Source: Dermacentor variabilis (taxonomy: Eukaryota > Arthropoda > Arachnida > Ixodida > Ixodidae). From it: a stretch of 64,000 nt of DNA. This document shows, in pieces, positions 1 through 11,493 of this stretch. A program made the position numbers and the translations under genes. Position 1 is the first letter of the stretch. Every line of letters starts with the position of its first letter. Under the pieces are notes generated by a model. The model was not told where the DNA came from. It searched no databases and saw only the letters and a program-made list of their open reading frames with translations. The DNA lies in NCBI RefSeq assembly GCF_050947875.1, contig NC_134570.1, forward strand, positions 202,567,750 through 202,631,749, read 5' to 3'.

Positions 1-318
1 AGGAGCCTGCTCGCGTAACCGATAACCCCGTCGTGGCCACGCTGGCGTTGGGCCAGTACTGCGCCAATTCCGTGACCGCTGGCATCAGTACGGACTTCGG
101 TAGGCGCAGAGGGATCGAAATGGGCCAGAACGGGAGGCGTTGTGAGAAGATCGATGAGAAGCGAGAATGCAGAGGCCTCGTTGTCGCCCCACTGGAAAGG
201 GGCGTCTTTCTTCAAAAGCTCGGTTAGTGGTCGTGCTATGGCCGCGAAATTCTTGACGAAACGGCGGAAGTACGAGCAAAGGCCGATGAAGCTGCGCACA
301 TCCTTGACACACTTCGGA
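1..318 (-). pseudogene. Ty3/gypsy pol fragment (RT end to RNase H)
   Basis: Reverse-strand translation is open throughout and reads as the connection between gypsy reverse transcriptase and RNase H: VRSFIGLCSYFRRFVKNFA, then PLTELLKKDAPFQWG, then a TPPVLAHFDPSAPTEVRTDAS block in which TDAS is the first RNase H catalytic motif. The frame runs off the left edge of the window, so the remainder of RNase H and the integrase lie outside. It breaks at about 318 against an RTE element on the other strand. It resembles the pol of the more complete gypsy copy at 23.9-29.1 kb in domain order but is clearly a different copy. It is a fragment with no visible LTR here. Confidence 0.85.
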
Positions 319-335
319 ACTTCCTTATATTACTT

Positions 336-1930
336 ATATGGATAATATAGTTCAAGTGGCTGAGGAGTTCTATAGAGATTCATACAGTACCAGTGGCACC
401 CACGATTATAATGGCAGAGATTGGAGTCTAGAGGAATTCGACATCCCACAGGTAATGCCGGAAGAAGTAAAGAAAGCCTTGGGAGCTATGCAAAGGGGAA
501 GGCAGCTGGGGAGGATCAGGTAACAGCAGATTTGTTGAAGGATGGTGGGCAGATTGTTCTAGCGAAACTGGCCACCCTGTATACGCAGTGCCTCATGACT
601 TCGAGCGTACCGGAATCTTGGAAAAACGCTAACAAAGCCTAATCCATAAGAAAGTGGACTCCAAAGACTTGAAAAATTATAGACCAATAAGCTTACTGTC
701 CGTTGCCTACAAAGTATTTAGTAAGGTAATTTCAGATAGAATCAGGAACACTTTAGACTTCCGTCAATCAAAGGACCAGGCAGGATTCCTTAAAATCTAC
801 TCAACAATAGACCATATTCACACTACCAATCAGGTAATAGAAAAATTTGCGGAATATAACCAACCTTTATATATAGCTTTCATTGATTACAGAAAGCGTT
901 TGATTCAGTCGAAACCTCAGCAGTCATGGAGGCATTGCGGAATCAGGATGTAGACGAGCCGTATGAAAAAATACTGAAAGATATCTAAAGCGGCTCCACG
1001 GCCACCCTATTCCTCTATAAAGAAAGCAACAAAATAAAAAAAAAGAGATGCGTCAGGCAGGGAGATACGATCTCTCCAATGCTATTTACAGCGGGCTTAC
1101 AGGAGGTATTCAGAGACCTAGATTGAGGAGAATTGGAGATAAGAGTTAATGGAGAATACCTTAGTAACTTGCGATTCGCTGATGATATTGCCTTGCTTAG
1201 TAACTCACGGGACCAACTGCAATGCATGCTTACTGACCTGGAGAGGCGAAGCCGAAGGGTGGGTCTAAAAATTAATCTGCAGAAAACTAAAGTAATGTTT
1301 AGCAGTCTCGGAAGAGAACAGGATTTTACGATAGGTAGTGAGGCACTAGAAGTGGTAACGGAATACATCTACTTAGGATAGGTAGTGACCGCGGATCCGG
1401 ATCATGAGACTGAAATAATCAGAAGAATAAGAATTGGCTGGGGTGCGTTTGGCAGGCATTCTCAGATCATGAACAGCAGGTTGACATTATTCTCAAAAGA
1501 AAATTTTAAAATATCTGTGTCTTACCAGAACTCACGTACGGGGCAGAAACCTGGAGGCTCACGAAAAGGGTTCTGCTTAAATTGAGGACGACGCAACGAG
1601 CTATGGAAAGAAGAATGATCGGTGTAACGGTAAGGGATAAGAAAAGAGCAGATTCGGTGAGGGAACAAACACGAGTAATTGACATCATTGTGGAAATCAA
1701 GAAAGAGAAATGGACATGGGCAGGACATTTAATGAAGAGGGAAGATAACCGATGGTCATTAAGGGTTACGGACTGGATTCCAAGAGAACGGAAACGTAGC
1801 AGGGGGCGGCATAAAGTTAGGCGGGCGGTTGAGATTAAGAAGTTTGCAGGGACGACATGGCCACAATTATCACATGACAGGGGTTGTTGGAGAAGTTTGG
1901 GAGAAGCCTTTGCCCTGCAGTGGGCGTAAC
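336..1930 (+). mobile_element. RTE-clade LINE, 5'-truncated, decayed RT and C-terminus
   Basis: Broken + strand frames carry reverse transcriptase motifs in order: LKNYRPISLLSVAYKVFSKV near 675, IAFIDYRK (motif A, degraded) near 880, RQGDTISPMLF near 1055, LRFADDIALLSNS (the catalytic ADD) near 1160 and GLKINLQKTKVM near 1265. The C-terminal block GHLMKREDNRW near 1720 and a WRSLGEAFALQW ending near 1925 are typical of RTE-like elements. The endonuclease is missing, so the copy is 5'-truncated at about 336. Several frameshifts and stops make it non-functional. It ends in a GAT-repeat tail, as expected for RTE elements, which end in short tandem repeats rather than poly(A). A second, longer copy lies at 46.6-48.5 kb. 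Confidence 0.88.
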
Positions 1931-1932
1931 CA

Positions 1933-1982
1933 GGATGATGATGATGATGATGATGCTGATGATGATGATGGTGATGATGATG
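1933..1982 (+). repeat. (GAT)n microsatellite, 3' tail of the RTE element
   Basis: About 16 GAT units, with one CTG and one GTG variant, directly follow the RTE coding end. This is the retrotransposon's 3' tail and also the junction to the next, oppositely oriented RTE fragment. Confidence 0.9.
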
Positions 1983-2528
1983 AATTCAACATTTTCATGA
2001 AGCTGATCTATGTCTTCCTCATCGTGAATAGATTTCGGAGCGTCGCCTTTAATACATTCATTCTATACACCTCATATTGAGCTTTATTATGACTACCGCT
2101 ACCTTCTCGTTTATGCTGTAAAATTTGTCAATGTTGCCCGCTATGCCCTTATGAATTAGGAGTTCTACCTGGTTTTGTCTCTTATCCGGAAGTACTCTGT
2201 TGCAGAGGAGGTGGCCGTTAGTAAGCACTGTATAGCCTCCCGAGTTCTTCTCACTAAGGCCAATAATATACCATGCAATGCCTCATAATTCCTCAGAGAG
2301 ACTTACTACGCTAGCTTCACTCACGAGGGCTCGTGTGTTGAACGTAGGAGTAATGACGGAGTTAGGAGCTGAATACTGTACCTGGAAGGCCAAATCCTGC
2401 TCTGGGGAGGGAGTGTCTTTTTTTGTAGCTTAGTGGGCCTTCCTAATTTGGTTGCGCCTGGACTTGTATCGCCCTACTTGCACGCAGCATTTCTTGCCGA
2501 TGTCAGACGCCGTCAGAAGCTATGAGAT
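1983..2528 (-). pseudogene. RTE-clade LINE endonuclease fragment
   Basis: The reverse strand encodes the N-terminal apurinic-type endonuclease region of an RTE element. From about 2450 leftwards the blocks are TPSPEQDLAFQVQYSAPNS, FNTRALVSEASVVSLSEEL, GIAWYIIGLSEKN, LTNGHLLCNRVLPDKRQNQ, VELLIHKGIAGNIDKFYS, and finally KSIHDEEDIDQLHENVEF. Stops and frame changes are present. The RT part is absent on this side: the fragment begins directly at the GAT tail of the + strand RTE copy. The two pieces therefore come from two separate elements in opposite orientation. Confidence 0.75.
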
Positions 2529-2529
2529 G

Positions 2530-2606
2530 TGGTGTACTGGAGTAAGGTTCGAACTTACCACCCTCTGACTAGAAGTTCGATGTTCGGCCTCTGCTCAACG
2601 CCACCT
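2530..2606 (-). repeat. tRNA-like relic (intact T-arm, CCA-like end)
   Basis: On the reverse strand a perfect T-arm is visible: stem GTAAG (complement of 2554-2558) and CTTAC (complement of 2542-2546) closing a 7-nt TTCGAAC loop, i.e. a pol III B box. Downstream the sequence ends in CACCA. Upstream, GTGGCGTTGAGCAGAGG resembles an A box. The acceptor stem does not pair properly, so this is not a functional tRNA. It may be the head of a SINE or a decayed tRNA copy. Confidence 0.4.
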
Positions 2607-2639
2607 ACGACGAGTACTTACATGGTCCCAATTAATCAG

Positions 2640-5520
2640 AAAGTCATACCCATAGTGAAGCAATATACAATCCACCTCGCAATACACATCGGTGTATACA
2701 TGAACAAGTGAAAGGCTTACTCAAGCACCCACCGAGGCTATATAAAAATAAAGGGGAAGCGGAATGCTGCAGTAATGAAATACACAGCACTGGGGGCCAC
2801 AATAAATATGAGGCGGTGCGTGTAATCTGAAAAATAGTAATGGTGCCAGCGCTGGCATTCACAAGTGCAGATCTATGCTTGTAATCGGACAGTTTGTCCT
2901 AGGTGAATGTTAGCCAAAGATCGGTCGACCGGTTGGCTTTTATAGCCAAACTATAACCACAAATGAGGCAGTGCTGAGTCACATGGGTTGGGTCTCTTTT
3001 CAAAACAGAGAAGCGCAGAGCAAAATTGGTTTTAAAGAAAGATTCGGCAACCGGGATAAAAATGAATAGGGGGCTAAAGCTCATAACTATAACTAGCTGG
3101 AAAGCGTGGACAGAGGATGAGTTTTTAGAAACAGGGCAATAAAGTTGGAATGGAACTAATGGGTACTTGAAACGGTAAACGGATAACAAGGAGTGATCAG
3201 AAAGATAGTTATAGAAACAGAGACAGCGAATTGGGTGGAAATAATGGAAAGAAGAAAGGCAATGGAGATATGCAAGAATGGAATAACGGCAGTGCAAGAA
3301 TACCATATACAAGAATAACGCAAACGGCTGTGTCTTGCTATTTCAGGCTCCAGCTGGTTGCCTAAGCCCAAAAACATACTAAAGCAAATACTCGCCACAA
3401 GATGAGGAATGTGTGTGCTGGAGCAGTAGTTTGGAGATCGCTTAGCACACCCTAATGCAATATGAAGGAATTAACCCCGTGAGAGCCTAGATAATGTCCA
3501 TCTTTCAGGAGGACTTGGAATTAAATTCGACGGAAGCATCAACCGGTAAGCAGTCGACACAAGGAAGATCCGCTTATAGTATTGGTGGAAAAAAAGCAGG
3601 GAAGAGATTGATGACACTGGATCCATTACACGCATAGGTAGCGGCCCCAGGTGTATAGATAACTTTTGAGGAAGAGAAAAAAGATTAGGAGTTGCTTACA
3701 TGTTAGAATGAAAAACATGTATAGTATATTTATATTACTCACGTAGGCTAGAGGACTATTTCTCACCGCCGCGATTCAAAGGGGATGCCAGTAAATTGTT
3801 ATTATCTTCAATATCGAACTGCGAGAGAGGAGCAACGCCAGCCGTACACATCTCATACAAGACGTGTTTTGGCGGTAGCAATATTGCGTGTTCCTACATT
3901 GGCCCAATGCTAACCGCATTACGTCGGCATTCGCCGTGACAAGTATTTCCCCAGACTATCATTAAAAGAAATGCCGCCGAAAGCTACAGGATCCGGCATC
4001 GCGAAAAATCAAGGAAAGGTTATTTGCTGCTGAATATGTCTGGCACAATCGCAAGAGCTCAAGGAAGCCATGACAGCGCGAAATAATCTTATTTTGGTGC
4101 AGTTAATTTCGCAAATATAAAACAATGAGTTAGTCGGCCATACGTTCTGGCAGTCTATGAAAAGTAGTGATATTGTAATAGTGAAATTTCTGAATGAAAT
4201 GCAGCTATAATACCCAACCCGGAGGACCTTAGACTACCTGAGTGAATACCGACAATTTTCTCATTTCTAAACAATGTGAAATACAAAGACAGCCCGAAGT
4301 CCGTTGGGCAATACAATGAAGCATTATTTTATATTGTTAGGTTGTCGTGACAGTGAAAAATATAACCGCCAAGAAAACTAGTTAATTTTGGGATGAGACA
4401 TTGAAAGGAAGTATGCATGAATTGCAAGCGTAGGAGTCATTCACATGCTTGTCCTTTTTGTGTTCATGTGAAATCAGTCATAGTTGGGCGATCTATAAAG
4501 CTCAGAATCTTTCAAAAACTCTACTTCAATTTCTTGGTAATTTCGTTGCTGATATTTCGCAAATGTGCTTCTTGTGTCAAAAATATTTACGTATGTTTCT
4601 ATGCAAACAGAAAGACAATGACATGCTTAGTAATTGGACCTGGAACTAAATATATACCTAAAAAAGTTATGCCGCACAATTTTTTATCTTGTGTTTCGTA
4701 GCGCAACTGCCACCATCTCACCATTATCATTTGTATTTGTTTGCTAAACTCAACATATCTTGCAGATATTCATTGTACTTTCAATGTTGTACGAGGCCCA
4801 CACTGACTCAAGGTTCCCCAAATTGAGATCGCACACTCCACAGCTTTTCTTAGACAAATGTGCGAAAGCATCCTAAAATAGCCTTCTGAGAAAATTGCAA
4901 ATAAAGTGTGGAAATGTGGTTGATGTACAGAAAATCCCAGGATTGTAGCCGTTTTCATGGTCACCATTACTCTAGCTTTATCTTTATTTCTGTGGTCCTT
5001 CCTCTGCCATTCTGGGTCCTCCTTCGATTTCTCTAGCCGCCGCGAATTCATCCATAGCGCACACAAAGGAACACACGTGTCCAACCTCTAGCTGCTTTAG
5101 GAAGCTTGCACTGTACCTGTCTCTATTAAACTTCCGTCTTTTCTGGCACGTTGCGTTCTCCGCATCAGCGAGACCTCAAAACGTAAATAATAAGTCTTTG
5201 ACAGCCGCGACTGCCGTGCGCGCGTCCCCGCTAACAAATAAAAGCAAAGCACATGGGTGCTAAAAAGAACTCCATAATGACTACTGAGACTACATAGATA
5301 AATAAAGTCGCAATCCGAAACCAGATCTTGTGCGAATACAGTTTGTTTTTATGTGGTGAAAACATAATAAAATGATCAAGACTAAACATGCTGCATACAT
5401 AAATTCTGTCATGCGACAACTAAAACGAATTGAGTAAAAGTTCGAGAGATCGCTCTGACCAAGTGCTAGGTTTCTTTAAAGCTGTCGTGCGCTATCAAAA
5501 GAACCCGAAATCAGAAACTA
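2640..5520. other. AT-rich stretch without a recognisable gene
   Basis: No supported gene here. Between about 2890 and 3720 the + strand shows a long series of short open blocks separated by single stops (for example GLKLITITSWKAWTEDEF near 3075 and LNSTEASTGKQSTQG near 3525). This looks like an old decayed coding sequence, but I cannot assign it to a family. The open frames on the opposite strand there are lysine-to-phenylalanine mirror translations of A-rich sequence. 3720-5520 shows nothing beyond AT-rich intergenic-type sequence. Confidence 0.5.
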
Positions 5521-6637
5521 CGCTCTAAGAAAAATCCCTGGTAAAACGGCAGTAACTAGTCAGTTAGTCCTAACAAGGACGCTTTCGTCCCTCAAGGAAC
5601 TAACTGCATGAATGTGCGTGCAGTGTGCAAATTTCGGAGAGTTAAGTGTTCAGTCCCTGGTCGGAAAGAGAGCGACGGGAGGACGACCGACAACAGTTAC
5701 TCTCCATGCGCTTCGCTGTTTTCGTCCTTGTCGTGGAGTGATGCGGCAGAAACGGTATTGTCTATAAATCGTGAATAGTTCGAAGTTTGCGCATTGTCTA
5801 TTGAACTACATGCAAAGCAGAAATTTGGCTCTTCGTGAAAAAATTACTTGACATTTAAAAACTGGAAGGTGAAGAGCCATACCCTTCGTTGCGCACACCA
5901 TAAATGAGCGATACCCATCAAACGCGCAACTCATAGATAGACTGCTAGATTTTACTGGCCAATAGTACCTTAGTTCATTCAGTTCCAAGGAGATTACGAA
6001 CTTAACTGAAGCGATGTGTAGCGCAAACGGGACAGACTAAGCGACCGAAAAGTTGTCCTTCTCTTCCGCCTTGGGTGCCCCGTTTGAGCTCGCTACACGT
6101 ATACATCGCGTAGTGCCTCAGTTTGAGTCACCCTAAGAATACTCGGGCAGACTTCTCTACGCACTCGCTTATGGTTTCAAGTACATTCAACCTTAGACTC
6201 TCCCCGCACAGCGTACACGAAGTGCCGAGTCACATTTATACTGCCGCATCTGAGTTCCGATGCTGAACTTGTCTCAGTGTCCTGTCCCGTCAAGCGATTT
6301 GCCGTGGTGCAGTGGTTAGTGTACCTGACTTGTGAGCACGATGACCTGAGTTCCTATCCTACTCACAGCCACTTTTGTAGCTCAGTAACATTTTTATCAG
6401 GGTATAAATGCCTAATTTCTTTAATTCCACCTTGCGGAGCATCGAAATAATGACCGTTACTCCCTTGACGAGCATAGGAAAAGAGCAACTGTTAATCTTC
6501 GAATGAGTAATGGCATGGGGAGTAACCGTTCATCCCCCCGCACTTATCCCCTAAGGGGAGCAATGGCTGTGGCAGATCAGTTCCTCCACTAACGGAGTAA
6601 CTTCAGTACCCCATTTCCTCATTTTCTTCTTAGAGTG
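5521..6637. mobile_element. TA-flanked MITE, copy A
   Basis: The left end CGCTCTAAGAAAAAT and the right end ATTTTCTTCTTAGAGTG are inverted repeats. TA precedes the left end (5519-5520); the right flank is CA, a decayed TA. A second copy with the same ends lies at 16347-17298. The two align through the 5' part (5521-5740), the middle (6200-6310) and the 3' part (6320-6637). The interior has no ORF, so this is a non-autonomous DNA transposon; TA duplication suggests Tc1/mariner-type mobilisation (inference). It carries an internal hairpin at 5561-5605. About 420 bp (5760-6180) is present here but absent from copy B. Confidence 0.75.
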
Positions 6638-6639
6638 CA

Positions 6640-7055
6640 GTTATTGCGGACGAAAAGAGGAGCCCACCTTAACCATTTACCTCTTCACTGGGTGAACTTG
6701 TGCACCGCAATGCAAACAACACACAATGCACAAACGATAACGCTGAGTGCAGTTGTCAATCCTCGAAATGTGATCCACGGGTGAAGACCTTGAGCTATTT
6801 ATCCATGGTACACAACAGCCTAATCTGTGGGGCTCGCGTAAGCTAGAGACTGTATACCACTATTGGCGTGAGGCACGCAAGCTGATTAGGCAAGGTTCGT
6901 GCAGTATAGAATGGGCGACAACAGTCGATAAAGTTACGATAGATGAAAGTGGGTCTTGGGCCGAGCAATAACTTTGAAAGTGGTTTTAGCCGGTAAATAA
7001 TGGTCCAGGGAAGTGATAACAGTGTACGCGTGCGAATATAATGGACAATTTATTT
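6640..7055. other. Spacer, nothing recognised
   Basis: No open frame, repeat or motif could be supported between the MITE and the I-clade LINE remnant. Confidence 0.5.
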
Positions 7056-7059
7056 CCGT

Positions 7060-8460
7060 TCACAGCGGAAGTTCCACTAAAATGATGAACATGTAAATAA
7101 GAGAGAGAAAACTGTAATTATGTATCCTTTCTGGGGTCAATGTGGGCGGAAGAATAGCCCCACAGGAGCTCCCTTCCCCCAGCCGGCGGCTGGACCTTGA
7201 GTCTTGGCGGCGGCGGCGAGTTCGCTCTCCGGGCATGCGCTGAGCTGCACAGCCTCCCATTGCTCGGGTGTGGTCATTTTAAGTGTGGCGTTGTGTTTAA
7301 TGGTGTGTGTCGCTGCGGGCCTTGCCCCAATTATGTAGCCAAGATCACCGCAAGACGCCCCACAGGCTTTGCATTGTGGTGGGCAATCATCTGGGTAAAT
7401 GTGACTGTAGAGCGAAAATGTGGGGTATGTGCGTGTCTGCAATAATCGCCATATTGTAGACTAGTACTTATTGATGGACTTGTCTGTAGGCCGGTACTTC
7501 ATTCTTGCCATACCTTAATGCCTGAGGACGTCACCTTACGTAACCATTCTGTCTTTCGCGTGGCCGCGAGAGGAGACGACTGCCTCGTCTTGAACCGGCT
7601 GGGCTGCGGGTCGTCAACTAGGTCGCTGCTCCGATGACGGGCGACGCGCCCGGTGAACGATTTCTCGGGCAGCGTTGTGTGCGGCTTCGTTCCCGGCGGG
7701 GCCCGAGTGACCCGGGGCCCAGATTAAAAGAACTCGGCGGCGACGGGTTGGAGATGTGGTTGAGAGTATGCGGTTTGCTCGCGATGAGGTGAGGCTTCTG
7801 GTGAAGTTGCGGAGAGCTGTCTTGTAGTCGCTAATGAGGCAAGATGCCATAGTCGTTGCGTAGACTAAAGCGATGGAGGTTTCTTCGCCCTCTTCGGATT
7901 GCGTACTGCCTGTAGAGCTGCTGGTGGTAGGGGTTTGGTTCGGCCCCGTGACCACATGTAGGGCCATGGCCACTAGTTTCGAGTACTCCGCATCGTCCGC
8001 GTAAGCTACATGTGGGGCCGCTCCGTATAACGCTTGTTGTCTCGCGCGGTCGGCATGCCGTCCTGCAGTGTAGACAGGGTGAATATTGCGTGGGATGGCG
8101 ATGGTGAGGAATGCGTCTCGGACGTCCGAGGGCATGGGGACCTTGGATCCTGTCTGCGTAGCGTATTGGATGTTCACGTTGCAGAGGATTTGCCACCCAG
8201 CCTTTGCTTGTGAGAGCCGCTCGTAGTGTGCAATGCTCTGGGCCTCAGTTAAGTCATCAATGGTGTTATGTCAGCCCAATTCCGTCAGCTTCTGATTCGT
8301 CTTCGATTGCGGGAAGTGCTTGGCTTGCTTGTATGCTTTCTTTATAATGATGTTAATCTTGTGTTTTCGGCGTTGTAGAGGCATAGGAAGGGTGTGACGT
8401 ACATGATGCGGCTGATAATAAAGGCTTGTAACGCTGGAGGCCTAAGGACACCCCATAGCC
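7060..8460 (-). mobile_element. I-clade LINE remnant: RT end, RNase H, C-terminus
   Basis: Reverse-strand reading, right to left: the RT thumb region (block LQAFIISRIMYVTPFLCL near 8430, matching the AFVLSRIVYATPYMKM region of the intact LINE at 29-34 kb), then RNase H with ISDYKTALRNF near 7800 and IWAPGHSGPAGNEAAHNAA near 7700, then a C-terminal Cys-rich block (CKACGASCGD) and TPEQWEAVQLS near 7240. RNase H after RT is characteristic of the I superclade. The element is truncated inside the RT at about 8460, where another LINE end in the opposite orientation begins. Frameshifts separate the blocks, so it is inactive. Confidence 0.82.
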
Positions 8461-8464
8461 TGCG

Positions 8465-8716
8465 TGCATCGCCTGCTAGCCTCCAGGCTTCGCGTACAAC
8501 ACAAGCGTAAAAGCATAGATATCATCCAACGCCTCATCCACCAAGCTACTCAAACAGGAAGGCGCAGCTCTGTGCAACTCGGACCTTGAAGGACAGCTCG
8601 GGCCCGCGATGCGGCGGAGGGTCATGGCCTCACTGTCCCGAAGGGGGAGCGGCCCGCTGCACGCTAATCGCGCGCACGGACGAACCTCAAGGAGTTATAT
8701 TCATCTATCCATCTCT
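8465..8716 (+). mobile_element. 3' end of a second LINE with CATC-type tail
   Basis: The + strand segment ends in GGAGTTATATTCATCTATCCATC, which resembles the AATAAAGTT plus (CCAT)n end of the intact I-clade LINE at 34.2 kb. No RT motif is left; it is a short 3' fragment abutting the oppositely oriented LINE remnant. Assignment rests on tail structure only. Confidence 0.45.
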
Positions 8717-9419
8717 CGCACTGCCACCAAAAACACGGGAATGAAAGAGGACGACCTTATACGATTGGTACAAGCATATAATTAAGGAACAAAAAGAACA
8801 ACTGAAAAGTGGTCGTTCGCGGCACACTACGGCAGTGACAGTATAATGAAACAAAGGAACATTGTACCTTAGCAAGTGTTGCAGGAGCAAAGTGTAATAA
8901 CGAACGACTGCAAATCTTTGTGATACTGCCAGAGACATGGTAATTTTGGGTACTTTTATGCTTTAATGTTTTAGTTCAAGAGTACAAGGCGTGACGCCTG
9001 CGACGATACTTTAAATTACAGCTTGCTCAGATGATGTTGTTAATGAATTAGTATCAGTAATATTTGCTCAGACAGTTTCTGAGAATTCTTATACGAAACA
9101 TCAAAAAGATACGTCAGCGAAAACAAGTGAAAGTAATAATTTCTATAAGTGCTGCACGTAAAAAAAACAGAAATAGAAAACACATGCACCTGCTTCCCAG
9201 TTTTCAAGTTTTGTAACTCAGATCAGAAAAACAAATAATTTTCAACTTTTCTTGGCGTCAATACAAGCCATAATGTTGCCTATACAGTGCGGGAAAGCCG
9301 TAACTTCGCACGTGTGAATATCGGTAAGTTCCTATTGTACAGGAAACATTTGTTTTATCTATATGCTTACCCAACGAGAAAACTGTCTGTCCATCTCGTA
9401 AGACAACCTCTTTCAAGAT
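8717..9419. other. Spacer, nothing recognised
   Basis: AT-rich sequence with no supportable ORF or repeat. Confidence 0.5.
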
Positions 9420-9420
9420 A

Positions 9421-9710
9421 GTGCCCGCACCAGCGTGCGAATTCACCGTCGTGCTCCCTCTCGCTCTAACGCGAGCTACGCGGCGAGAAGACGAAGCACA
9501 CGTAGTGTCAGCACTCGCCGCATTCAGCCCCCATTGCAGATCGCTTCTAAGATTGGAGCCCATGCGTCTCTCTCCTACGCGAACTCCGCGGCGAAAACAC
9601 AGGGCACACGAGGCTGTCAGCAGTCGGCGCTCTCGGTCACCATCTCAGATCACTTTCAAGATACGGCCTCTGTGGCCCCACCAGACGCTGCCGCTGCCGG
9701 AGTCCGGTTA
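9421..9710. repeat. Two imperfect ~110-bp tandem units
   Basis: Two similar units follow one another: the first, from about 9467, contains ACGCGAGCTACGCGGCGAGA and ends in CAGATCGCTTCTAAGAT; the second, from about 9572, contains ACGCGAACTCCGCGGCGAAA and ends in CAGATCACTTTCAAGAT. Both are GC-rich and arginine/serine-rich in every frame, so the long overlapping open frames here are not convincing genes. It is probably part of a dispersed repeat. Confidence 0.55.
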
Positions 9711-10555
9711 GTAACAGTTCCTAAACGGTTCGACGCCCATGAAAAAGTGGTTACAGAGCGACAACAGGTTATAATGATCGGAACGTCATCAGCGCACCTG
9801 GCACCACCTCTTGCACTAGTTTGCTTGCGTCATCAATTCACCTTGCGCCACAGTCAGCAGCAGTTCGTTTCACCGCAGCGCTGTCGCTTATGCTGGTCGG
9901 ATCAAGCTTCGCAACATGGATAATCACACCGGGCTGCGTGGAGATGAGCAAGTGGCACAATGCTTACGCATACTTAGAAAACTCTCGGAGGACCTTCTGC
10001 TTATATTTTTACTCAATGCTATTACTCAATGCAGCAGACACCTGGTATGTTTGTCTTTTGCTGCATTGTTAAGGCTCGCGAAGCAATGGTTGTCAGGTCA
10101 GGGAGCATGCAGAAGCTTCCTCATAGTTTATTATTGCGTTCGATCCGCGTTTCTGTGCAAGCGAAATGGACTAGTGCGAGTTCAACTGGAGCTCGAGCCT
10201 CCAGGTGCATCTTTCTTTAGTTTCTGTACAGTGATGCACAGTAATGTGGAATGTTGCATAACATTGTACACTAATCAATAAGGGCAGTTTGACTGGCGGT
10301 GTCCAGAATGTAATAGATGAGACAGCTAGTCAAGTTTTAGTTGAAGGTCCGTCTCAATTCGATGGTGTGTATGTGAGTTAAAGCCCCACACGACGGTAAA
10401 GGTTACTCGTAATAATTTGTACCTACGCTTTCGAAACACTGATCGGTAAAAGCAACTCACGGTGGAAAAATACAGTTGCATTTGATATTTATCGAACCAA
10501 ATTCCCAAATTGACACACACTCACGGCCATCTAGCGCTGTCTCAGAAATCATTAA
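9711..10555. other. Spacer, nothing recognised
   Basis: Several 60-120 aa open frames overlap here on the + strand, but none has recognisable motifs, compositional bias or splice context. Confidence 0.4.
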
Positions 10556-10559
10556 AACA

Positions 10560-10900
10560 GCCGAGACCTCGGATCGGCTGACAAAAGTTATGCGCCTTTA
10601 ATGCTGAACTCATTTAACATTTTGCCCCCTAGTCGACCAAACTGGACATTTTTTGACGTTTTAGTCAAGTGCTAGGAGCACTGGGGGCTAGCATCGACGA
10701 TACCGCCTCTCGAAGTTTTATTGCTCGAAGACTCTCTGGTCTCCCAAGAATGGTCATATCTGACAAATAGTTAAAGTTCAGTAATTTCAGACGGTGCTAA
10801 AGATTTCTAGTAGAAGAAATCCAGCGCAAATGTTTACCAGTGCGTGGAAAATCTTTCGATCAAATTTCTATGGGCGTGGCTACAAGAAAGTTATACTAAT
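10560..10900 (+). pseudogene. Possible Bel/Pao integrase scrap
   Basis: A + strand block SFIARRLSGLPRMVISD near 10712-10765 resembles the RRF-ARRGLP-x3-SDN segment of Bel/Pao LTR-element integrases, with degraded sequence before and after. No LTR, RT or further motif was found, so this is a weak call. The remainder to 11400 is AT-rich and unassigned. Confidence 0.28.
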
Positions 10901-11410
10901 CAAACGATGGTGACATTGCCCAAATAATAAATTTATTTTCCTAATTTCACAAAGAAAAATTACTACGAACCCTAAGGCGAGGTGTCCGTATTGGATGACT
11001 GGAAATTATTTAGGCAATAGTTAGCTCCTGCATGCATATTACTCCAAGCTCACCAACTCTGACCTCTGTGTAGCAACCCCCGCTGACCAGCGGTATAATA
11101 ATTCGGAAGAGCTACCCCTTGCCATGTAGCGTTTTCATTGAAGGATATAATAACTGTTGATGTTACTTATATTCCAGTTAAAGCGGCCACTTGGCAATTT
11201 GGAATGGTAAAGTCTTGAATCGAACAGCAAGGATTGTTGTTAACTCAAGTAAATATGCTTCTAAGAGTAGTGCTTCCTGAAACCGTATTAGCGAGATAAA
11301 AATACAAAACATTTAGCTCAAGATGTTGGCAGATGGGGGACTATATTTGTACGCAGTAAGCAGCAAATATAACTTTAGTACCTAGGCCGATATTTCTCGG
11401 ACGAATGCTC

Positions 11411-11435
11411 GTCGCCCCCCCGCCCCCCCCCCCCC
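11411..11435. repeat. Poly(C) tract
   Basis: C-rich homopolymer with one G interruption. A simple repeat, likely to vary in length and to be error-prone in assembly. Confidence 0.85.
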
Positions 11436-11493
11436 AGTACTGTACAGGTACAACCTTTCTAATTTTCCCTCAATTTCTTTTCTTTCTTTACCT

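Noticed and set aside
2530..2606. Functional tRNA gene
   Set aside because: The T-arm is perfect, but acceptor and anticodon arms do not fold properly.
2899..3312. 137-aa minus-strand Phe/Cys-rich frame, possible membrane protein
   Set aside because: Hydrophobicity arises from the complement of purine-rich sequence; no start context or homologous motif.
9435..9923. 162-aa + strand open frame
   Set aside because: Mostly made from the tandem GC-rich units; Arg/Ser-rich in several frames and no domain.
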